Assembly (NCBI GenBank): GCA_021796055.1
Contig: JAJYOS010000005.1
Coordinates: forward strand, 1 to 26,260
Direction of reading: 5' to 3'
Source: Bacteroidota bacterium
GTDB lineage: Bacteria > Bacteroidota > Kryptoniia > Kryptoniales > JAKASW01
Length of the DNA: 26,260 nucleotides
In this document: one piece after another, positions 1 through 7,233 of the stretch
How positions within the stretch are numbered: the stretch's first letter is position 1
Layout: every line of letters starts with the position of its first letter
The notes under the pieces: generated by a model
Told to the model about the DNA's origin: nothing
What the model saw: only the letters and a program-made list of their open reading frames with translations
Databases searched by the model: none
Translations under genes and position numbers: made by a program

Positions 1-619
1 CGACAGGCTGCGACTTCGTTGCGCCTCGAACGGCCTTCCCTTTAGGTTTGGAAAGTCTGTCGGCAACGAATTTGTCTATCGACCCGGCAGCAACCGCCTC
101 GTGCGAGAAGAGCCAGTATATCCATTTGAATTTCTCCTCGTCGGCGTAATCGGTATAGTGGAACGACTTTATTTCTCTGTCGAGTGCATCCTTTATATTT
201 GGCTTCAGGCGGCAATCGATTACGTAGAACTCTTCAAAGTCTGTGAGGATGGCGAGCGGCGTATTCCCGTTCCATCCGTAGCGAATCGTCTGGTAAAAGA
301 AGTCGGCGTTCCTCAGCTGGCGTGCAGGCTTCTTCGCTTCGACGAAGAATTTCGGATCGCGGAAGTTCGGTGCGAGGAAGAAGGCGTAGTCGGCTCGCTG
401 CTGAGTCTTACCGCCGACGACTTTGTTCTCGATCCGGACTTCGTATTCATGAGGATTCTTCTGGCGTTCGTGGGTTACGTCCCAGCCGAGCGCGGCGAAG
501 AATTTATCTATGAAGTCCTGGCGGACGTGAGACTCCTGGTAATTCGGAGAAAGTTAATCCGGCTCATGAACCCTGAAATCTTCTGCCAGTTTCTTTACAG
601 CTTTGTGTGCTTGTTCCAC
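1..619 (-). pseudogene. N-terminal part of a Type IIG/Type I-like restriction-modification enzyme, interrupted by a nonsense codon and cut by the window edge
   Basis: Reading the minus strand from a GTG at 619 gives a continuous frame typical of the N-terminus of large fused restriction endonuclease/adenine methyltransferases. Visible landmarks in order are RQDFIDKFFAALGWDV, then NKVVGGKTQQRADYAFFLAP, then KFFVEAKKPA, then LAILTDFEEFYVIDCRLKP. The Asp of RADYAFF and the Glu and Lys of VEAKK fit a PD-(D/E)xK nuclease site. The methyltransferase half would lie left of position 1 and is not visible. A TAA at 554-556 interrupts the frame at about codon 22, between VHEPD and LSPNY, where a Tyr codon would suit the family. 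The same frame is coherent on both sides, so this is a substitution rather than an indel. I found no ATG, GTG or TTG in frame between the stop and the nuclease motif. The gene is either dead or carries an assembly error. The long plus-strand frame over this stretch is an antisense shadow. Confidence 0.8.
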
Positions 620-740
620 TACATACCCTAACGGTTATTGGTATGAAATTATTGAGGGGCTGTAGGAAATGCAAGCGTAGAGAATACACTGTGGCGGCAT
701 TGCCGGACTCCAATAGGAGCAATCGCGCTTGAGCGGGCAT

Positions 741-803
741 GCCCGGCAGACAGGTGTTGGAGATACGATTCGTGTGACCTGCCTGCCTGCCGGGTAGACA
801 GGT
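741..803. repeat. Intergenic palindromic repeat (CGGCAGACAGGT-type)
   Basis: The spacer between the restriction gene and the cold-shock gene has no credible coding sequence. It contains CGGCAGACAGGT at 744-755, and a second copy, CGGGTAGACAGGT, at 791-803. The second copy is preceded by ACCTGCCTGCCTGCCGGG from 777, which is a near reverse complement of both. The arrangement of direct plus inverted copies separated by about 20 bp resembles a short dispersed palindromic element. GAGCC and GGCTC flank a 3-nt loop at 851-863 nearby. The family and copy number cannot be judged from one window. Confidence 0.55.
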
Positions 804-917
804 TCGAATTGCGAAAACAGAATTTGTCCGATTCTCAGCCAGAGGCTGATGAGCCAACGGCTCAGTGGTAAGTCCTTTCCTAAGCCAAAGTAGCCCACTA
901 CTCGCGCATTCCTTTTC

Positions 918-946
918 TTGACATTCACCTCCGCTCAGACTAAATT
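918..946 (+). promoter_or_regulatory. Sigma-70-like promoter of the cold-shock gene
   Basis: TTGACA at 918-923 is separated by 17 bp from TAAATT at 941-946. This is a perfect -35 box with a good -10 box and ideal spacing. The predicted transcript start near 953 would leave a leader of about 240 nt before the cold-shock start codon, in line with the long leaders of cspA-type genes. Confidence 0.6.
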
Positions 947-1029
947 AACGTGAAATTTGCATAAAAATGTGCGTACATATTGTCTGACGGGGGTATTTGG
1001 GATTCTTCCATGACTTTCCTAACCATGAC

Positions 1030-1162
1030 CGGCACAAGCGGCTGTTTTTTTGCGGGAATTGTGCCGAACCCACAGGAGTCTAGATTTGGGCGGACACCAA
1101 GCGGCGATGGCGATCTGGAAATTGTCGATAGATATGAGTGGTCCGTCCAAAACCCGATCGCC
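1030..1162 (+). promoter_or_regulatory. Folded 5' leader of the cold-shock gene with mutually exclusive stems
   Basis: Three inverted pairings are visible. CGGCACAA (1030-1037) pairs perfectly with TTGTGCCG (1059-1066) around a 21-nt loop containing seven consecutive T. TTTGGGCGGAC (1085-1095) pairs with GTCCGTCCAAA (1141-1151) with one G-U. GGCGATC (1109-1115) pairs with GATCGCC (1156-1162). The last two cross each other, so they form either a pseudoknot or alternative folds. The ribosome binding site AGGAGGAGG lies about 20 nt further on. By analogy with enterobacterial cspA leaders, a temperature-dependent switch is plausible, but that is inference. Confidence 0.5.
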
Positions 1163-1192
1163 GGAACAGCTACACCTTAGGAGGAGGTATTT

Positions 1193-1396
1193 ATGCCAAA
1201 TGGTAAAGTGAAGTGGTTCGATGGGAAAAAAGGTTTCGGCTTCATTGAACAGGATAATGGTGAGGATGTGTTTGTCCACTATAGCGATATCAAGTCCGAC
1301 AAGCAATATAAGACCCTTGATAAAGGAGTCGAGGTCGAATTTGAGATAGTGGAAGGATCAAGGGGCCTTAAGGCCGTCAACGTTACCGTGAAGTAA
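1193..1396 (+). CDS. Cold-shock protein (CspA family)
   Basis: This is a 67-residue protein of a single cold-shock domain, the usual family length. RNP1 is seen as KGFGFIEQ (residues 14-21) and RNP2 as VFVHYSDI (near 29-36), after the typical opening [11 protein letters not shown]. Such proteins bind single-stranded RNA and DNA in the cytoplasm and melt secondary structure at low temperature or in stationary phase. The start is secured by a strong Shine-Dalgarno sequence, AGGAGGAGG, just upstream. The gene stands alone, with its own promoter, a long structured leader and a terminator. Which Csp paralogue it is cannot be told from sequence alone. Confidence 0.95.
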   Translation: MPNGKVKWFDGKKGFGFIEQDNGEDVFVHYSDIKSDKQYKTLDKGVEVEFEIVEGSRGLKAVNVTVK

Positions 1397-1428
1397 GATT
1401 GAGAAATTTCTCACGGTGAGTACTTTGG

Positions 1429-1474
1429 GAAACCCGATGTCAGCGTTGATGAGAAACATCGGGTTTCTCTTTTT
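1429..1474 (+). terminator. Rho-independent terminator after the cold-shock gene
   Basis: A 12-bp perfect stem, GAAACCCGATGT (1429-1440) with ACATCGGGTTTC (1456-1467), encloses a 15-nt loop. It is followed directly by TCTTTTT. It begins about 30 nt after the cold-shock stop codon. Confidence 0.85.
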
Positions 1475-1495
1475 CGATACTTTTTAGGAACCAAG

Positions 1496-1981
1496 ATGAG
1501 TTTTGAATTTAGGACCAAAGACATCGACAATATCGGCAGCGTGCTGAAAGCGAAAGCGGCGAAACGCGGGAATTTTTACCGCTTCGACCTATACGATGAG
1601 AAGTCGAAAAGGAAACTTTCTCTGGAAATTTATCCTTCGCTTAGAACCGGAAAGCAGAAAGGGACTCTCGTCTCGGTCTACACCATCAACTCTCATCTTC
1701 AGCTTCATCAGTGTACAGGATATCTTGCATCGGAGATGCTTGGCGAAGTCACTTTCTATTCTGAAGCAGACGGCAAGATCAGCGGTTTGATCGTCGAGCG
1801 CGAGGCAGGCTGTTCCTTGTATGCGAACGTTGATAAGAGCGTTCTCTCGGGTGACTTCACAAGGTTCGGACCCGAAGTGATGTTGAGTAGCATCGCACTT
1901 TCTCTGGCAGAGACGAAGCTTTCACCAAAGAGGGAGAAGACAGGAACAGCCAGGACATCTGTCCGGACTGGCCGGAAGTGA
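1496..1981 (+). CDS. Hypothetical protein upstream of ybeY
   Basis: I do not recognise this 161-residue protein. It has no signal peptide or membrane segment. The body (residues 1-140) looks like a mixed alpha/beta fold with alternating hydrophobic strands such as LSLEIYPSL and KISGLIVEREAG. The last 20 residues are a basic, Ser/Thr-rich tail ending RTGRK. AGGA lies 7 nt before the ATG. The stop codon overlaps the GTG start of ybeY by four bases (GTGA), so the two genes are probably translationally coupled. That makes a role near RNA or ribosome metabolism possible, but nothing in the sequence demonstrates it. Confidence 0.75.
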   Translation: MSFEFRTKDIDNIGSVLKAKAAKRGNFYRFDLYDEKSKRKLSLEIYPSLRTGKQKGTLVSVYTINSHLQLHQCTGYLASEMLGEVTFYSEADGKISGLIVEREAGCSLYANVDKSVLSGDFTRFGPEVMLSSIALSLAETKLSPKREKTGTARTSVRTGRK

Positions 1982-2406
1982 AGGTTAGAGCATATACAAT
2001 TTTGAAGAACGCACCCAGGCTGACGGGCGTTGCGTCGCTGGTGAGAGGGATACTGAGCGATGAAAGCAGGAACGCGGAATCGATCGATCTTGTCCTCGTT
2101 AACGATGCTTATCTTCTGGAAGTCAACAAGAGGTTTCTAAAACACAATTACAGGACTGACGTAATCTCTTTCGACCTCGGTGAGAATGGAACGATTGAAG
2201 GTGAGGTTTACGTTAGTCTCGATCGCGCAAGGGTTCAGGCAAGACGTTATAAAACCACACTCCAGAGAGAGTTGTTACGACTCATTATCCACGGAGTCCT
2301 TCACTTGGCAGGGTGGGAGGACGGGACTCGCTCCCAAAAACTCCGTATGAGAAGGCGCGAAAACGAGTTTATTGAACGGTTTTATTCCAGGCGGAGCAGT
2401 CGGTAA
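1978..2406 (+). CDS. ybeY: Endoribonuclease YbeY (rRNA maturation factor)
   Basis: YbeY is a metal-dependent single-strand endoribonuclease that acts in 16S rRNA 3'-end maturation and ribosome quality control in the cytoplasm. The 142-residue product has the family landmarks: NKRFLKHNYRTDVISFDLGE in the middle, then HGVLHLAGWED, then a C-terminal MRRRENEF helix. Two of the three zinc-ligand histidines are present. The third, in the canonical HGxLHLxGxDH, is Asp here (GWED). From memory this replacement is usual in Bacteroidota-type YbeY, so I read it as a lineage trait rather than damage. The start is GTG and overlaps the previous stop codon. Confidence 0.92.
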   Translation: MKVRAYTILKNAPRLTGVASLVRGILSDESRNAESIDLVLVNDAYLLEVNKRFLKHNYRTDVISFDLGENGTIEGEVYVSLDRARVQARRYKTTLQRELLRLIIHGVLHLAGWEDGTRSQKLRMRRRENEFIERFYSRRSSR

Positions 2407-2407
2407 C

Positions 2408-2435
2408 TTGACTTTGGAATTTTTAAACCTATATT
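2408..2435 (+). promoter_or_regulatory. Promoter of the smg-topA segment
   Basis: TTGACT (2408-2413) is followed after 16 bp by TATATT (2430-2435), each box one base from the sigma-70 consensus. The -10 box also sits inside TATATTTG, which fits the Bacteroidota TAnnTTTG element, although the only upstream TTTG is closer than usual. A transcript would start about 15 nt before the smg ATG. Confidence 0.55.
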
Positions 2436-2456
2436 TGTTTTAAGGACTATAAAGAT

Positions 2457-2912
2457 ATGCAGGAAAAAATCGTCGAACTGATAGTATTCCTGATGAAAGA
2501 GATCAGGCAGACGCGAGACATATCGAAGGTCGACGTGTCGAAACTGGCAGAAAGCGGCTATAGCCAATCGGAGATCTCTACCGCCCTCAGCTGGATTTAC
2601 GACAAGATGAACTTGCGTGAACCGTTGAAGCGCTTCAAACGGCGTCGTGTAAAATCCTATCGGATATTTCATGAGGCCGAAAGACAGATTATTACGAAAG
2701 ACGCCAGAGGCTTTTTAACGGAGATGTACGAACTCGGTTTGATCGACCAGCTTGACATGGAGAACATTATCGAGCGCTCCCTCATGTCTGGCCTCAATGT
2801 CATCGACCGCAATGAGGTGAAATCCATAGTCGCAAGCGTTCTGTTTGAGTATAACTCGCCCGGAAAACCAGGCAGTCGTGTGATGCTCAACAGTTCCGAC
2901 ACGATAAATTGA
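2457..2912 (+). CDS. smg: Smg/DUF494 family protein
   Basis: This 151-residue protein matches the DUF494 (Smg) family, whose molecular role is unknown. Typical features are the opening KIVELIVFLMKEI, an early helical segment with LAESGYSQSEISTALSWIYD (residues about 30-49), and a C-terminal three-helix region containing FLTEMYELGLIDQLDMENII and VKSIVASVLFEY. The family usually lies beside topA, as it does here, which strengthens the call. It is cytoplasmic with no membrane segment. It starts 15 nt after a likely promoter start point. The gap of about 170 nt to topA has no terminator that I can see, so read-through into topA is possible. Confidence 0.85.
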   Translation: MQEKIVELIVFLMKEIRQTRDISKVDVSKLAESGYSQSEISTALSWIYDKMNLREPLKRFKRRRVKSYRIFHEAERQIITKDARGFLTEMYELGLIDQLDMENIIERSLMSGLNVIDRNEVKSIVASVLFEYNSPGKPGSRVMLNSSDTIN

Positions 2913-3081
2913 GCGGTGGACCGTTTAGAGAAAAATTTGAACACGAATCACAAATATCTTGTCAATATTCAGTCCGAATGGTCAGGAATCGCAACTTTGA
3001 TACGTACCATTGGGAAGATTGGAGTCATTCGTGATATTAGTGTTTGAAAAGGTCCCCCTGCATAAACTGAAATAAGTTGAG

Positions 3082-5475
3082 ATGTCAAAAAAACTAGTAA
3101 TCGTAGAATCGCCTGCAAAGGCAAAGACAATAAACCGATACCTCGGTAGTGATTTCGTTGTGGAAGCCTCCGTTGGACATATAAAAGATTTGCCTAAGAG
3201 CAAATTAGGCGTCGATGTCGAGCACGGTTTTGTGCCCGAATACAAGACCATCCGGGGAAAGAGCGAAGTCATCAAAAGGTTGAAGGACCTCTCCGGGAAG
3301 GCACAGGAAGTATATATCGCGACCGACCCTGATCGCGAGGGTGAGGCCATTGCGGAACACATCGCAGAAGAGCTGAAGCAGGACAGCGGCAAAGTGTACC
3401 GAGTACTCTTCAACGAGATAACGCAGTCCGGTGTCTCAAAGGCCATGGAGAAACCGCTGAAGATCGACTCGCACCTTGTCTACGCACAACAGGCACGACG
3501 CGTTATGGACAGGCTGGTCGGCTACAAGGTGAGCCCGTTGATTTGGAAGGCTGTCTACCCGGGGCTCTCAGCCGGGAGAGTTCAGTCGGTCGCCCTCAAG
3601 CTGGTATGTGAAAGAGAAGAGGAAATTAAGAATTTTGCACCGATTGAATACTGGTCCGTGCTCGGACTTTTCAAGACGGACCGCGATGAGCAATTTGAGG
3701 CCAAACTCTATTCAATTGGAGACAAGACACTTAAGGATCCCGAGGGGAGCGCAAACGGCAAAGCCGAAGGACGGGAATTCTTCATAGAGAAGCAGGAACA
3801 GGCAGAGAAGCTTGCTGCGGACATACGATCTGCCGCGTACGCCGTATCTTCCATTACAAGGAAGGAGCAGAAAAGAAACCCGTCACCTCCGTTCATAACG
3901 AGCACTTTGCAGCAGGCCGCGTCAACCAGGCTGGGCTTTTCTCCAAAACGAACGATGATCCTCGCTCAGCAGCTTTACGAAGGCGTGGACCTCGGACCGG
4001 AAGGAAGAGTCGGTCTTATCACTTATATGCGTACAGATTCCACGCGAATAAGCGAAGAAGCGATAGCCGCCGCGAGAAATTATATCAAAAGCGAATTCGG
4101 GAACGAGTTTCTTCCGAAAGAGGCACGTCACTTCAAGAAGGGGAAGGCCTCTCAGGACGCCCACGAAGCAATCCGTCCGACTCACCTCGAATACCAGCCT
4201 CAGGAAGTCAAGAAGCATCTCCAACGAGAAATGTTCTTGCTGTACGATCTTATATGGAAGAGATTCATTGCATCCCAGATGAATCCGGCAGTGTATGACC
4301 AGATCACCGTTTCGATAGATGGGAGGCAGAACAACGACGGTGTAGAAAATCCGGACGGGCACTTTGTTTTCAGGGCGTCCGACTCTCACGTTAAGTTTCC
4401 GGGCTTTCTCCAGGTGTACGATATTACCGCTGAGGACGCCGATCTTTCCAAAACTGACGAAGACAGCGACGAACTGGAAAAATTCAAATTGCCGCCGTCT
4501 CTTAAAGAAGGCGAGCACCTTGGACTTGAAGACATCCTGACGCGACAGCACTCAACAAAGCCTCCTGCGCGTTATTCGGAAAGCAGCCTCGTGAAAGAAC
4601 TTGAATCGCTCGGAATCGGAAGGCCGAGCACTTACTCTTCAATCGTCTCCACAATCGAGGACAGAGGCTACGTCGAGTTGAAAGAACGAAGACTTTATGC
4701 GACCGACCTCGGCATGAACGTCAATAAACTTCTCGCTTCGAACCTGCCAGAGTTCTTCAATGTCGAATTCACTGCAGGCATGGAAACTGAGCTCGATGAA
4801 ATCGCGAGCGGACACAAAAAATACCTCGATGTAATGAATGAGTTCTACGATCCTTTCAATATCGCGGTCCAGCGGGTGGAAGGAAAAATCGAAGAGATAA
4901 AATCGAACGTCGATGGCCAGCAGGTGAACTGCGATGTCTGCAGTGCACCGATGGTGATTAAGTGGAGTCGCAGGGGAAGATTCCTGGCATGCAGCAAATA
5001 CCCGGAATGCAAGAACACCAAACCGATCGACGCACACGATGACAACAACAAGCCGACGGGAGACAAGTGCCCGGAGTGCGGCAACGATCTCATCTATAAG
5101 AACAGCAGATTTGGAAAATTTATAGGCTGCTCGAATTATCCCAACTGCAAATACACAAAGAGCATAACCACAGGCGTCAAGTGTCCCGAGTGTGACAAAG
5201 GTGAGCTTGCACAGCGATTCACCCGGAAGAAGAGAATTTTCTACGGCTGCACGAACTACCCCAACTGTAAATTTGCCACTTGGGATAAGCCGGTTAACTT
5301 GCCGTGTCCGCTCGGTGATTCGCCCTTCCTGCTTCAAAAATACTCGAAGGCGAAGGGAAATTATTACAAGTGTCCGAAGTGTGAGAGCGAGTTCTCCCCC
5401 CAGGAGGTCTCGGCTGAAAGCAAGACCGACTCTTCGGGTGGAGGAAGCGGCAACGTCGAAGTCGCTGCGAAGTGA
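3082..5475 (+). CDS. topA: DNA topoisomerase I (type IA)
   Basis: TopA relaxes negatively supercoiled DNA by cutting one strand through a 5'-phosphotyrosine link. The 797-residue protein opens with the Toprim domain (KLVIVESPAKAKTINRYL, then the acidic motif ATDPDREGEAIAEHI near residues 79-93). The catalytic tyrosine is Y315 in VGLITYMRTDSTRIS. The active-site and gate region continues to about residue 600 and includes SLVKELESLGIGRPSTYSSI. The C-terminus carries three classical four-cysteine zinc ribbons with repeated YPxCK elements, then a fourth, diverged one (CPLGDSP...YYKCPKC). A Ser/Gly-rich tail ends the protein. Length and order are normal and no residue appears to be missing. Confidence 0.97.
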   Translation: MSKKLVIVESPAKAKTINRYLGSDFVVEASVGHIKDLPKSKLGVDVEHGFVPEYKTIRGKSEVIKRLKDLSGKAQEVYIATDPDREGEAIAEHIAEELKQDSGKVYRVLFNEITQSGVSKAMEKPLKIDSHLVYAQQARRVMDRLVGYKVSPLIWKAVYPGLSAGRVQSVALKLVCEREEEIKNFAPIEYWSVLGLFKTDRDEQFEAKLYSIGDKTLKDPEGSANGKAEGREFFIEKQEQAEKLAADIRSAAYAVSSITRKEQKRNPSPPFITSTLQQAASTRLGFSPKRTMILAQQLYEGVDLGPEGRVGLITYMRTDSTRISEEAIAAARNYIKSEFGNEFLPKEARHFKKGKASQDAHEAIRPTHLEYQPQEVKKHLQREMFLLYDLIWKRFIASQMNPAVYDQITVSIDGRQNNDGVENPDGHFVFRASDSHVKFPGFLQVYDITAEDADLSKTDEDSDELEKFKLPPSLKEGEHLGLEDILTRQHSTKPPARYSESSLVKELESLGIGRPSTYSSIVSTIEDRGYVELKERRLYATDLGMNVNKLLASNLPEFFNVEFTAGMETELDEIASGHKKYLDVMNEFYDPFNIAVQRVEGKIEEIKSNVDGQQVNCDVCSAPMVIKWSRRGRFLACSKYPECKNTKPIDAHDDNNKPTGDKCPECGNDLIYKNSRFGKFIGCSNYPNCKYTKSITTGVKCPECDKGELAQRFTRKKRIFYGCTNYPNCKFATWDKPVNLPCPLGDSPFLLQKYSKAKGNYYKCPKCESEFSPQEVSAESKTDSSGGGSGNVEVAAK

Positions 5476-5487
5476 AAATAGAATAAG

Positions 5488-5516
5488 TTGACAACGTAAG
5501 AAATTAAGAAAATAAG
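5488..5516 (+). promoter_or_regulatory. Possible promoter of the xer-hpf segment
   Basis: TTGACA at 5488-5493 is followed after 17 bp by AATAAG (5511-5516), which matches four of six -10 positions. It lies in the short gap after topA and would start transcription just before the TTG of the recombinase. The weak -10 box keeps confidence low. Confidence 0.35.
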
Positions 5517-5529
5517 AGGACTGTTAGGG

Positions 5530-6519
5530 TTGAGTCCGCAGGAAGGGAAATGTGAGGAGATGGGAGGACTCTCCGCAGTAGATATGGTGGTTTCTTTCCT
5601 TGACTATTTGAGAAAGGAAAGGGGGGCATCTGCAAAAACAATCTCAACTTACGAGCAATCATTAAGGGAATTCCAGGCTTTCCTGGCGGAATATTATGAT
5701 GGTACAGCGATAGATGCAGGTAAATTAGAGTCGTTGGGAGAGGACGGAGTCCGCGCGTTTCTTGTCGAGCTTGACAAACGGGGGAACGACAGGCAGACCG
5801 TCCGGAAGAAGCTGTCCGCCGTCAGATCGTTTTCAAAATATCTTGCAAAGTTTGAGTATACAGCCCGCGATTTTACTGGTTTCGTCGGAACGCCGAAGGC
5901 GAAGAAACCGATCCCCGTGTTCGTGGAAGAGGAATCGGTTGAGAAGATACTGCGCCTTCCGACTTCCGGTGCAAAAGATTTTCGCGACAATGCGATAATG
6001 GAACTACTTTACGGGACCGGTATGCGCGTGAGCGAGTTGTGCGGGCTGAACATCACCGATCTCGATTATGACAACCGGCTGGTCAGAGTGCTTGGAAAAA
6101 GGAGGAAGGAGAGAATAGTACCGATGACTGCCGGGTCTACAACTGCAGTAAGAGAATACCTGAAAGTCAGAGATGAGCTATTGCCTGAAAATGTCGAGAC
6201 TCCGGCACTTTTCCTGGCGTCTAACGGAAAGAGGATGATTACCGCTTCCGTTTACAGGGTTGTGTCGAGGAGGATCGCGAAAGTCTCGGATGTCGAGCGG
6301 AAAGGTCCTCACACGTTGAGGCATTCTTTCGCTACACACCTGCTGAACCATGGTGCAGACCTCGAGGCGGTTCGCCAACTTCTCGGTCACGAGAGCCTTT
6401 CGACAACCCAGATTTACACTCACCTTTCAATTGAACAACTGAAGAAGGTATATAGGAATGCTCATCCGAGAGAAAATATGCAAACACGTGCGACGAAGCC
6501 TCAGTCGGAGCCAAGGTGA
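5530..6519 (+). CDS. xerC: XerC/XerD-type tyrosine recombinase
   Basis: This is a site-specific recombinase of the kind that resolves chromosome dimers at dif. The N-terminal SAM-like DNA-binding domain covers about residues 15-110 (VVSFLDYLRKERGASAKTIS). The catalytic domain has R166 (GTGMRVSEL), a Lys in the LGKRRKERIVPM strand, H261 and R264 (HTLRHSF), H287 (LLGHES) and the nucleophile Y296 (TQIYTHLS). All catalytic positions are intact and the length is normal. The start is uncertain: TTG at 5530, ATG at 5560 or ATG at 5584-5586 are possible, and the domain itself begins near the last. No integron, phage or transposon context is seen, so a housekeeping Xer is more likely than an integrase. 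XerC and XerD cannot be separated here. Confidence 0.9.
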   Translation: MSPQEGKCEEMGGLSAVDMVVSFLDYLRKERGASAKTISTYEQSLREFQAFLAEYYDGTAIDAGKLESLGEDGVRAFLVELDKRGNDRQTVRKKLSAVRSFSKYLAKFEYTARDFTGFVGTPKAKKPIPVFVEEESVEKILRLPTSGAKDFRDNAIMELLYGTGMRVSELCGLNITDLDYDNRLVRVLGKRRKERIVPMTAGSTTAVREYLKVRDELLPENVETPALFLASNGKRMITASVYRVVSRRIAKVSDVERKGPHTLRHSFATHLLNHGADLEAVRQLLGHESLSTTQIYTHLSIEQLKKVYRNAHPRENMQTRATKPQSEPR

Positions 6520-6580
6520 GCCGACCGATGATTTTGCCGTCCGGACGCGTGTCCAAAAACTAAAAACTAGGAGGAATCTT

Positions 6581-6925
6581 ATGAACATCAGCATCACTTC
6601 CCGCCATTTCAAGGCAGACCCGGCTCTGAGAACTTACGCAGAGCAAAAGGTCACGAAGTTAAACAGATTCTTCGATGGAGTCGTGCACTGCGACGTGGTA
6701 TTCCTGAACGAGCACTCCAAACCTAACGGTACAGATAAGATGGTTGAGATAAAACTTTTCGTACATAACAAGATCTTAAAAGCTGCGGAGACTACCGACG
6801 ATTACTTCAAGGCAGTCGACAAGGCGATAGACAAGCTGGAGGCGCAGCCCGTAAAATTCAAGCAGAAGATAAAGCATGAGGGTAGAACCCCTCAGGAGGC
6901 TGCACTGGCGAAAACCGCGCAGTGA
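6581..6925 (+). CDS. hpf: Ribosome hibernation promoting factor (HPF/RaiA, short form)
   Basis: This 114-residue protein is a single S30AE domain. It shows MNISITSRHFKADPALRTYA, a central strand with VFLNEHSKP, KMVEIKLFVHNK, and the long helix DDYFKAVDKAIDKLEAQPVK. Short HPFs bind the decoding region of the 30S subunit in starved cells and inactivate ribosomes. It lacks the C-terminal dimerisation domain of long HPF. The ATG at 6581 is chosen because AGGAGG lies 5 nt upstream; a longer in-frame extension runs inside the recombinase gene and lacks family residues. It follows the recombinase by about 60 nt and ends in a strong terminator. Confidence 0.93.
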   Translation: MNISITSRHFKADPALRTYAEQKVTKLNRFFDGVVHCDVVFLNEHSKPNGTDKMVEIKLFVHNKILKAAETTDDYFKAVDKAIDKLEAQPVKFKQKIKHEGRTPQEAALAKTAQ

Positions 6926-6934
6926 AGTTATTCG

Positions 6935-6965
6935 AGAAGCCCCGCAGAGATGCGGGGCTTCTTGG
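6935..6965 (+). terminator. Terminator after hpf
   Basis: A 12-bp perfect stem (6935-6946 with 6951-6962), with core GCCCCGCA/TGCGGGGC, closes a GAGA tetraloop about 10 nt after the hpf stop. The U-tract is poor (TTCTTGG), but the stem is very stable. Confidence 0.75.
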
Positions 6966-7101
6966 TGAAAGGGGAGAGAGAGGTTAATCTTCTGTAGTAA
7001 AGGCGAAAAGCCAGCGGACGAATTTCCACTGAAAAAATGGATTCCCATGAATGGAAAGAATTTTGAAATGGAAAGCAGTCCGACTTCCAGTTGAGATTCT
7101 G

Positions 7102-7121
7102 GTCCGTTTCGACGAACGGAC
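7102..7121. repeat. Inverted repeat in the hpf-hprK spacer
   Basis: The spacer of about 270 nt between the hpf terminator and hprK holds no credible gene. GTCCGTT (7102-7108) and AACGGAC (7115-7121) form a perfect 7-bp stem with loop TCGACG, about 113 nt before the hprK start. It could be a leader hairpin or an operator. I could not identify a convincing promoter for hprK. Confidence 0.4.
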
Positions 7122-7233
7122 GAGGACCTTCCTCCCTTCAGGCAAGTCGGTATCGATTCGTATTATCTTTACGCATTCTTTGACTCTGAACTAGGGTGTT
7201 TTTCCCCCTTTTTGTTCATATATTTTCATTGTC

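Noticed and set aside
101..631. Plus-strand open frame of 176 codons
   Set aside because: It is antisense to a clearly recognisable restriction enzyme N-terminus on the minus strand, and its own translation matches no family pattern.
3922..5337. Long minus-strand frames (209 and 232 codons) under topA
   Set aside because: They are shadows of topA, which has full family motifs over the same region.
5530..6519. Recombinase as a phage or genomic-island integrase
   Set aside because: It has normal XerC/XerD length and domain layout, sits between topA and hpf, and no attachment-site repeat or phage gene is nearby.
6458..6580. Longer N-terminus for hpf
   Set aside because: The extension lies inside the recombinase gene, lacks family residues, and the ATG at 6581 has a strong AGGAGG.
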